A stretch of 51,023 bases of DNA from Propionibacterium cyclohexanicum (lineage in GTDB: Bacteria; Actinomycetota; Actinomycetes; Propionibacteriales; Propionibacteriaceae): contig NZ_FOGZ01000015.1 in the NCBI RefSeq assembly GCF_900111365.1, forward strand, positions 21,941-72,963. Direction: 5' to 3'. The stretch's first letter is position 1; each line of letters begins with the position of its first letter. Shown here in pieces: positions 44,487 to 51,023 of the stretch. A model generated the notes under the pieces. That model did not search any database and was not told where the DNA came from. It saw only the letters and a list, made by a program, of their open reading frames with translations. The position numbers and the translations under genes are program-made.

Positions 44487-46994
44487 GTGAGCCAGGTCGG
44501 GTCGGGAGAACAGGTACACACCGAGGAGGTGGGTCGGGCAGGCTACGACGCGAAGGCGGCGGAGGCGAAGTGGCAGAAGTACTGGGCCGACCACGAAACC
44601 TTCCGGGCCCGCGACGACGACGCCCGTGAGCGGCGTTACGTCCTCGACATGTTCCCCTATCCCTCCGGTGACCTGCACATGGGCCACGCCGAGGCGTACG
44701 CCATGGGGGATGTGGTTGCGCGGATGTGGCGACTGCGGGGCTACAACGTCATGCACCCGATCGGGTGGGATGCCTTCGGCCTGCCGGCCGAGAACGCGGC
44801 AATCCGCAACAACGAGCATCCGGCACGCTGGACCTACGAGAACATCGCCACCCAGAAGAAGTCCTTCCAGCGCTACGGCCTGAGCCTGGACTGGAGCCGG
44901 GAACTGCACACCTGCGACGAGGAGTACTACGTCTGGACGCAGTGGCTCTTTCTAGAGTTCTTCAAGAAGGGATTGGCGTACCGCAAGGACGGATACGTCA
45001 ACTGGTGCCCCAAGGACCAGACCGTGCTCGCCAACGAACAGGTCAAGGAGGGACTGTGCGAGCGCTGCGGCTCGGTCGTGACCAAGCGGGAACTCACCCA
45101 GTGGTATTTCCGGATCACCGACTACGCCCAGCAACTGCTCGACGACATGGCCCAGCTCGAGGGCAAGTGGCCCGACCGGGTGCTGGCAATGCAGCGCAAC
45201 TGGATCGGGCGCTCCGAGGGCGCCTGGGTCGACTTCACCATCGAGGGACGTGACAAGCCGGTCACGGTGTTCACGACCCGACCCGACACCCTCTACGGGG
45301 CGACCTTCATGGTCGTCGCACCCGATTCGGCGCTGGCGAACGAGATCGTCGCCGATGCCCAGCGTCCCGGCTTCGAGGAGTACCTGGAGAAGGTGAAGCG
45401 CTCCAACGAGATCGAGCGCTTGTCCACCGAGCACGTCAAGACCGGTGTTCCGCTGGGAGTGGAGGCCATCAACCCCGTCAACGGCGAGAGGATCCCGGTC
45501 TGGGCAGCCGACTACGTGCTCTCCGAGTACGGCTCGGGGGCCATCATGGCCGTGCCCGCGCACGACCAGCGTGATCTCGATTTCGCGAAGAAGTACAACC
45601 TGCCGGTGCGCCGGGTCATCGACACCGGTGAGCCCGATCCGGCCGAATCAGGCATTGCCACCACCGGCGACGGCAGCTATGTGAACTCCGGGCCCCTCGA
45701 CGGTCTCTCGGACAAGGATTCGGGCAAGAAGAGGATCATCGCGCAGCTGGAGGAACAGTCCACCGGCAAAGCCACCGTCACCTACCGGCTGCGTGACTGG
45801 CTGCTGTCGCGCCAGCGCTTCTGGGGCTGCCCCATCCCCATCATCCACTGCCCGCACTGCGGAGATGTCGCCGTACCGGTCGAGCAGCTGCCGGTGAGGC
45901 TTCCCGACCTGCGCGGCGAGGAGCTGGCACCCAAGGGTGTCTCGCCGCTGGCCGCCGCGACGGCCTGGAAGAACGTGCCCTGCCCGGCCTGCGGGGCCCC
46001 CGCCCAACGCGACACCGACACGATGGACACCTTCGTGGACTCCTCGTGGTATTTCCTGCGCTACTGCTCCCCGGGCTACGACAAGGGTCCGTTCCGCCCC
46101 GAGGACCTCGCCCGATGGGCCCCGATCGACCAGTATGTCGGGGGAGTCGAACATGCCACCATGCACCTGCTGTATTCCCGATTCTTCACCAAGGTGCTGC
46201 GCGATCTCGGCTACCTGAACTTCAGCGAGCCCTTCACACGGCTGCTCAACCAGGGCCAGGTGATCAACGAGGGCAAGGCGATGAGCAAATCGCTGGGCAA
46301 CGGCGTCGACCTGGGTCAGCAGCTCGATGCCTACGGCGTCGACGCGGTTCGCCTCACCGTGGTCTTCGCCGGCCCCCCCGAGGACGACATCGACTGGGCC
46401 GATGTCTCTCCGGCAAGCTCGCTGCGCTTCCTCCAACGGGCCCATCGTCTCGCCCTCGAGGTGAGCTCGCGGCCCGGCAGCAACCCCGCCAGCGGCGATC
46501 CGACGCTGCGCAAGGCCACCCACAAGGCCATCAGCACCATCGGCGAACTCATCGAATCCGGCCGGTTCAATGTGGCCGTCGCCCGCATCATGGAGCTGGT
46601 CAACGCCACCCGCAAGACCCTCGATGCGCCGGGCGCAGGCGGTGCTGATCCCGCGGTGCGGGAGGCGACCGAGTTCATCGCCCAGGCGCTGAGCCTGTTC
46701 GCCCCCTACGTCGCCGAGGAGATGTGGGAAACACTCGGACACGAGCCCTCTATCGCCAACAGCACGTGGCCCTCTGCGGATCCGGCGCTGCTCGCCGCCG
46801 ACGAGGTGACCCTCGTCGTCCAGGTCCAGGGCAAGGTGCGGGCGAAGCTGCAGGTCGATCCCCAGATCGGCGAGCGGCAGGCAGTCGCGGCCGCACTGGC
46901 CGACGACAACGTGCAACGCGCTCTGGCCGGACGGCCGGTGCTCAAGACCATCGTGAAATTGCCCCGGCTCGTGAGCATCGTTCCAGGCGCCTGA
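44487..46994 (+). CDS. leuS: Leucyl-tRNA synthetase
   Basis: This 835-residue class I synthetase charges tRNA-Leu. The HIGH motif is in [13 protein letters not shown] (about residue 59), the editing domain has [15 protein letters not shown], and the KMSKS loop is [10 protein letters not shown] (about 599). A zinc-type segment lies in [10 protein letters not shown] and [11 protein letters not shown]. The C-terminal domain ends in [15 protein letters not shown]. The start is GTG at 44487 after AGGAGG; the open frame from 44130 overlaps the leader and is not used. Length fits bacterial LeuS. Confidence 0.97.
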   Translation: MSQVGSGEQVHTEEVGRAGYDAKAAEAKWQKYWADHETFRARDDDARERRYVLDMFPYPSGDLHMGHAEAYAMGDVVARMWRLRGYNVMHPIGWDAFGLPAENAAIRNNEHPARWTYENIATQKKSFQRYGLSLDWSRELHTCDEEYYVWTQWLFLEFFKKGLAYRKDGYVNWCPKDQTVLANEQVKEGLCERCGSVVTKRELTQWYFRITDYAQQLLDDMAQLEGKWPDRVLAMQRNWIGRSEGAWVDFTIEGRDKPVTVFTTRPDTLYGATFMVVAPDSALANEIVADAQRPGFEEYLEKVKRSNEIERLSTEHVKTGVPLGVEAINPVNGERIPVWAADYVLSEYGSGAIMAVPAHDQRDLDFAKKYNLPVRRVIDTGEPDPAESGIATTGDGSYVNSGPLDGLSDKDSGKKRIIAQLEEQSTGKATVTYRLRDWLLSRQRFWGCPIPIIHCPHCGDVAVPVEQLPVRLPDLRGEELAPKGVSPLAAATAWKNVPCPACGAPAQRDTDTMDTFVDSSWYFLRYCSPGYDKGPFRPEDLARWAPIDQYVGGVEHATMHLLYSRFFTKVLRDLGYLNFSEPFTRLLNQGQVINEGKAMSKSLGNGVDLGQQLDAYGVDAVRLTVVFAGPPEDDIDWADVSPASSLRFLQRAHRLALEVSSRPGSNPASGDPTLRKATHKAISTIGELIESGRFNVAVARIMELVNATRKTLDAPGAGGADPAVREATEFIAQALSLFAPYVAEEMWETLGHEPSIANSTWPSADPALLAADEVTLVVQVQGKVRAKLQVDPQIGERQAVAAALADDNVQRALAGRPVLKTIVKLPRLVSIVPGA

Positions 46995-47046
46995 GCCCGG
47001 ATCGCACAAAGCTGGGATCATGCCACCGCGTGACGAGAGGATCGGT

Positions 47047-48336
47047 ATGGACTGGCTGCTGAGGGGCGTCGACGTTCTCGGACAGGGTGAGCGGGAGCTC
47101 TACCTGCACCGGGGTCGGCTCGATGATCCGGCTGAGGCGCCGCAGGGCACCCCTGTCGTGGACTGCACGGGTCTGGTCGCGCTACCGGCCCTGGTCGATC
47201 CGCACACCCACCTGCGTGATCCGGGAAGCGGCCGCTCGGAGACCATCGCCTCCGGTCTGAGAGCGGCTGCCGCGGGGGGTTATGGTGCAGTCTTCGCGAT
47301 GCCGAACACCACCCCGGTCGCCGACAGCGCCGGAATCGTCGAGTACGAGGTCGACACGGCGGCAGCCCTGGGCGGTGCCGATCTGTACGCCATCGGCGCC
47401 GTCACCAAGGGGCAGCAAGGCGAGGAACTGGCCGAGATCGCAGCAATGGCAGCGAGCCGCGCCCACGTTGCCATGTTCAGCGACGACGGCCACTGCGTCG
47501 CACGCTCCGATGTGATGCGCGACGCCCTCATCGCCATCCGCGATGCCGGTGCGGTGCTTGCCCAGCACGCCCAGGATCCGCTGCTCACTGTCGGCGCCCA
47601 GCTCGACGACGGCGAGCTGGCCGCACGCCTTGGCAAGACCGGCTGGCCGAAGATGGCGGAGTCGGTGATCATCGCCCGCGATGCGATCATGGCCGCTGAA
47701 CTGGGGGCCCGGCTGCACGTCTGCCATGTGTCGACCGCGAGTGGCGTCGAGGTCGTGCGCTGGGCCAAGTCGATGGGTTATCCCGTGACAGCCGAGGCAA
47801 GCCCCCATCACCTCGCGCTCACCGTCGAGGATGCTGCCGGCCTCGATCCGGCCTTCAAGGTCAATCCGCCGCTTCGCAGCCCGGCAGATGTCGCAGCAGT
47901 GCGCTCGGCCTTCCTCGACGGCACGCTGGACATGGTGGGAACCGACCATGCCCCCCACCCCGACGACGCCAAGGCATGCGGATGGGACCAGGCGGCCAAT
48001 GGCATGCTGGGGCTCGAGACCGCACTGGCCGTCGTTGCGGACCTGTTCGTGCGCACAGGCCAGATGAGCTGGGCCCAGCTGGCCCAGCGCATGTCGGACC
48101 GTCCAGCCGAGCTTCTTCGCCTGGGTGACTCCTATGGCGCCGATCTGACGCTCGGGCGGCCCGCAAGCCTGTGCCTGATCGCCCCTGACCAGCCATGGCA
48201 GGTCGATCCACGCCAGCTGGCGTCCATCGCACACAACACCCCCTATGCGCGCCGCAGCTATCACGCGCGGGTCGTCGCCACGGTGCTGAGAGGCGTGCCC
48301 ATCTTCGATTTGAACGCCAGATTTGCCATGACATGA
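47047..48336 (+). CDS. pyrC: Dihydroorotase
   Basis: This 429-residue amidohydrolase makes dihydroorotate from carbamoyl aspartate in pyrimidine synthesis. The metal site residues show in ALVDPHTHLRDPG (about residue 52), HVCHVSTASGVEVV and VGTDHAPHPDD (about 299). ASPHHLALT and FKVNPPLRSP are further family motifs. No other pyr genes are beside it. ATG at 47047 has GAGAGG 6 bases upstream. Confidence 0.95.
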   Translation: MDWLLRGVDVLGQGERELYLHRGRLDDPAEAPQGTPVVDCTGLVALPALVDPHTHLRDPGSGRSETIASGLRAAAAGGYGAVFAMPNTTPVADSAGIVEYEVDTAAALGGADLYAIGAVTKGQQGEELAEIAAMAASRAHVAMFSDDGHCVARSDVMRDALIAIRDAGAVLAQHAQDPLLTVGAQLDDGELAARLGKTGWPKMAESVIIARDAIMAAELGARLHVCHVSTASGVEVVRWAKSMGYPVTAEASPHHLALTVEDAAGLDPAFKVNPPLRSPADVAAVRSAFLDGTLDMVGTDHAPHPDDAKACGWDQAANGMLGLETALAVVADLFVRTGQMSWAQLAQRMSDRPAELLRLGDSYGADLTLGRPASLCLIAPDQPWQVDPRQLASIAHNTPYARRSYHARVVATVLRGVPIFDLNARFAMT

Positions 48337-48403
48337 TGGCGAGTGGGCGCACGAGAAGCGTCATCGCCGGAGTTGTCCGGTGACATCTGCTCATGGAGGC
48401 GAC

Positions 48404-50116
48404 ATGGTGCGCGATTACGAATATGTGCAGCGCGATGGCAAGGAAATCATGCGGATCGCAGCCCGCGGCCGAGACGTGCTCACCCACCCGATGATCAATT
48501 TCGGGACCGCCTATACCCATGAGCAGCGCCGCGCGCTGGGCATCAGTGGATTGCTGCCGTCCGGGGTGATGAGCGTCTACGAGCAGATCAAACGGCTCTA
48601 CCGCCAGTATCTTGCCGAACCCAGCGATCTGGCCCGGTTCGTGTTCCTCAGCGGCTTGCAGGATCGCAACGAGATCCTGTTCTACCGGCTCCTGTCCGAG
48701 CACATCGAGGAAATGCTCCCCATCATCTACACCCCCACGATCGGACGGGCCATCCAGGAGTACAGCCACCTGTACCAGCGCCCGCGCGGCGTGTTCATCG
48801 ACATCGACCACCCGGAGATGATGGAGCAATCGCTGCTTGACTATGGGAGAAGCCCTGATGATGTCGACCTCATCGTGGTGACCGATTCTGAGGGGATCCT
48901 CGGCATCGGCGACCAGGGTGTGGGCGGGGTGGCCATCACCGTCGGCAAGCTGTCGGTCTACACAGCTGCCGCCGGCATCCACCCCGGACGTGCGCTGCCT
49001 GTCGTGCTTGACACCGGCACCGACAATCTGCAGTTGCTCAATGACGAGGGCTATCTCGGAGTACGGCACTCGCGGGTGCGCGGTGAGCGCTATGACGAGT
49101 TCATCGACAACTTCACCACGACGGCGCACCGGATCTTCCCGCATGCCATGGTGCACTGGGAGGATTTCGGCCCGGCGAATGCGCATCGCATTCTGGCCCG
49201 CTATCGCGATGAGTTGTGCACCTTCAACGACGACATCCAGGGAACAGCTGCGGTGGTCGCCGCAGCGGCACTCTCGGCGGTTCGGCGCTCCGGTGTGCCA
49301 TTGCGCGATCAGCGGATCGTCATCTACGGAGCCGGCACCGCAGGGGTCGGAATCTCTGATCTGCTGGTCCAGCTGCTCACCGATGAAGGACTCACGCCAC
49401 AGCAGGCCCGTGCACATTTCTGGGCCCTCGGCAGTCGCGGCCTCATTGTCGAGGGCTCGCGAATGCGCGATTTCCAGCAGCCTTATGCACGGTCCCAGGC
49501 CGATGTTGCCGACTGGGAGGCCGCGAACGGCGGCTTCGGCCTGGCGGAGGTCGTGCGCCGGGTCCACCCGACGATGCTGATCGGCTGCTCCGCCCAGTCC
49601 GGAGCGTTCACCGAGCCGATCATCACGCAGATGGCCTCCTATCAGGACCGCCCCATCATCATGCCGCTGTCGAATCCCACCTCGAAGGCCGAAGCGCTGC
49701 CTGGCGATGTGCTGGACTGGACCGACGGGAAGGCGCTCATCGCCACCGGCTCGCCCTTCGCACCGCTGGACCATCACGGCGTCCGTTATCTCGTCGCCCA
49801 GGCGAACAATGCATTGGTCTTCCCCGGAATCGGCCTTGGGGTGATCACGAGCCGGGCTACCCGGGTCAGTGAGCGGATGATCCTGGCCGCTGCGAAGGCC
49901 GTCGCCGCCGCGAGCCCGAGCGACGCCCCCGGAGCATCGCTGCTGCCGTCGGTGAGTGAGCTGCGGTCGGTCTCGGCGCAGGTGGGTCTTGCCGTGGCAC
50001 GGCAGGCCGTCGCCGAGGGGCTGGCCGAGGTCATCCCCGAAGACGACGTACAAGCCATCTCCGACCAGATGTGGCGTCCCGAGTACCCGGAGGTGGAAGC
50101 CGTCGAGTCGCTGTGA
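48404..50116 (+). CDS. maeA: Malic enzyme (NAD-type, oxaloacetate-decarboxylating)
   Basis: This 570-residue protein oxidatively decarboxylates malate to pyruvate. It has the large-form malic enzyme core: FLSGLQDRNEILFYRLL, PIIYTPTIGRAIQEYSHLY, VTDSEGILGIGDQGVGG (about residue 160), the metal/substrate motif WEDFGPANAHRIL, and the NAD-binding GAGTAGVGIS (about 309). The length matches E. coli MaeA. ATG at 48404 has GGAGG 4-5 bases upstream. NAD over NADP preference is inferred from the size class. A malate-to-pyruvate step fits a propionic-type metabolism. Confidence 0.92.
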   Translation: MVRDYEYVQRDGKEIMRIAARGRDVLTHPMINFGTAYTHEQRRALGISGLLPSGVMSVYEQIKRLYRQYLAEPSDLARFVFLSGLQDRNEILFYRLLSEHIEEMLPIIYTPTIGRAIQEYSHLYQRPRGVFIDIDHPEMMEQSLLDYGRSPDDVDLIVVTDSEGILGIGDQGVGGVAITVGKLSVYTAAAGIHPGRALPVVLDTGTDNLQLLNDEGYLGVRHSRVRGERYDEFIDNFTTTAHRIFPHAMVHWEDFGPANAHRILARYRDELCTFNDDIQGTAAVVAAAALSAVRRSGVPLRDQRIVIYGAGTAGVGISDLLVQLLTDEGLTPQQARAHFWALGSRGLIVEGSRMRDFQQPYARSQADVADWEAANGGFGLAEVVRRVHPTMLIGCSAQSGAFTEPIITQMASYQDRPIIMPLSNPTSKAEALPGDVLDWTDGKALIATGSPFAPLDHHGVRYLVAQANNALVFPGIGLGVITSRATRVSERMILAAAKAVAAASPSDAPGASLLPSVSELRSVSAQVGLAVARQAVAEGLAEVIPEDDVQAISDQMWRPEYPEVEAVESL

Positions 50117-50179
50117 GCAGCGCTGCCAGCAGCCAGTGGTAGTTTTCCCCAGCCGTGGGCCAGCTGACCGAAGCGCGAG

Positions 50180-50944
50180 GTGCGCGGACACGGTAGGGGC
50201 GTGCGGCGCAAACCACTCCCCACTCACGACAGCGAGCAGATTGCCGAGCGTCTGAGGCTTCTCATGGCCGGCGAGCCGCCGCTGTCTGCGCCGCGCAGGC
50301 CGGCGGCCGGGCGGTACGGCGACGGAATTCCCGGCGAGGACGACGACTGGATCACTGGTGAGGGCGACGACGGGATCACCGGTGATGAGCATGATGGAAT
50401 CCTCGAGCAGCACCGCGGCAATCGAATCGTCGACTCCGAGCAGGTCGGTGCCAAGGACAAGAGGCACGAGCCCCTTGCGGCGCTGAGCCCACCGGATCGG
50501 CCACCGCTCGTCCGGGGGGCGCGCGAGTTCGCCCGGGCCCACCTCGCCGTGATCGCGGTGATCTGTGCCGCCCTGCTGCTCTTCGCCGGTAGCCAGGTGC
50601 TGGGAGCCCGGGCAATACCGGTTCCCGGCGCGCCGGGGTCCGCGCCACAGGGCTTCGCCGCCGGCTCACCAGGAGCGCCCTCATCCAGCCCGCCGGCACA
50701 CCCCGCTGCGCTGCAGATCCACGTAACAGGCGCCGTGCGCTCCCCAGGGGTGCATGCCCTGGAACAGGGAGCGCGGGTCGCCGACGCGATCGCGGCTGCC
50801 GGTGGCCTCGACGAGACCGCCGACATCGGTGATCTCAACCTGGCCGCTCCGGTGTGCGACGGATGCCAGCTGATGGTCGGCACGAAGGCGATGCCCCACG
50901 GTGAACTGCGCGCGCCCACGGCCAATACGGCTCTTCATAGATGA
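50180..50944 (+). pseudogene. comEA: comEA interrupted by an IS end (5' part)
   Basis: The product has a cytoplasmic N-terminus, a membrane helix (LAVIAVICAALLLFAGSQVLG, about residue 130) and the SLBB domain LQIHVTGAVRSPGVHALEQG and VADAIAAAGGLDETADIGDL, the layout of the DNA-uptake receptor ComEA. The helix-hairpin-helix DNA-binding end is missing. The reading frame runs into a GGCTCTTCATAGATGAGGGT sequence at 50929, resembling an ISL3-family terminus, and stops at 50944. Transformation competence through this copy is therefore probably lost. GTG at 50201 is an alternative start. Confidence 0.75.
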
Positions 50945-51023
50945 GGGTGTAGGGCATGTCGCGCGGTCGGGTGGCGCGTCGGTGTGGGGGGAGGGGTCGA
51001 GGTCTTCCGAGGATGGAGGTTCC
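50929..51023. mobile_element. Left end of an ISL3-family insertion sequence (partial)
   Basis: The sequence from 50929 begins GGCTCTTCATAGATGAGGGT, closely resembling the GGCTCTTC-type ends of ISL3-family elements in actinobacteria. It lies inside comEA and continues to the window edge. GCCAATAC (50921-50928) would be the 8-bp target duplication expected for this family. The transposase is beyond the window. Confidence 0.65.

Noticed and set aside
45648-47021. 457-residue minus-strand frame
   Set aside because: It is antisense to leuS.
47861-50542. 893-residue open frame on the minus strand
   Set aside because: It lies antisense to pyrC and the malic enzyme gene, both of which have full catalytic motifs. 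It is a product of GC-rich codon bias.

Overview
The window is GC-rich actinobacterial DNA with GTG starts, AGGAGG ribosome sites, a CmtR-type metal sensor and DUF4192, DUF2637, DUF4913 and SCO6880-type proteins. The core segment at the right (tRNA-Ala, DUF4192, leuS, pyrC, malic enzyme, comEA) fits a Propionibacteriaceae-like host. The genus is inference, not shown by the sequence.

From the left edge to about 42.1 kb the DNA is accessory and reads as an integrative conjugative element (ICE) whose right end abuts a tRNA-Ala(GGC) gene. Its left end is not recognisable here. In order it holds: a cut IS3 element (1-~660); a two-gene ietAS-type pair of AAA ATPase and subtilisin-like protease (748-4307); a MobF relaxase (4419-7967); a tightly coupled five-gene minus-strand operon with a small HTH protein, two complementary N6-adenine methylase halves, a large GIY-YIG-like/DExH helicase and a HEPN-like protein (8060-14024); and a divergent AraC regulator. 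A long plus-strand transfer region follows (15.3-40.2 kb): ArdC-like antirestriction protein, primase-polymerase, DUF2637 membrane protein, ParB-like protein, cell-wall hydrolase, two pilin-like proteins, VirB6/TrbL-like channel, SCO6880-type protein, VirB4, VirD4, SSB and DUF4913. A large serine integrase (40381-42183) ends antisense to the tRNA.

Three later insertions interrupt the transfer region: a tyrosine-recombinase/HTH/zinc-ribbon trio with a HEPN-like passenger (about 22.85-26.85 kb); a small opposite-strand membrane protein (30.5-31.0 kb); and a CmtR/P1B-ATPase metal-efflux module with a frameshifted thioredoxin-like gene (33.5-36.3 kb).

From 42.1 kb the window is chromosomal core: a tRNA-Ala with a clear promoter and terminator, an anchored secreted protein, DUF4192, leuS behind an apparent leader-peptide attenuator, pyrC, malic enzyme, and a comEA cut at 50929 by what looks like the end of an ISL3-family element.

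The element pairs genes that let it enter a host (ArdC, SSB, primase) with genes that defend it once established (ietAS and the methylase/helicase/HEPN operon). Its DNA-level signals include a perfect 29-bp palindrome inside parB, three copies of a 15-bp palindrome at the trio recombinase, and a GCACCT-centred motif in most transfer-region gaps.
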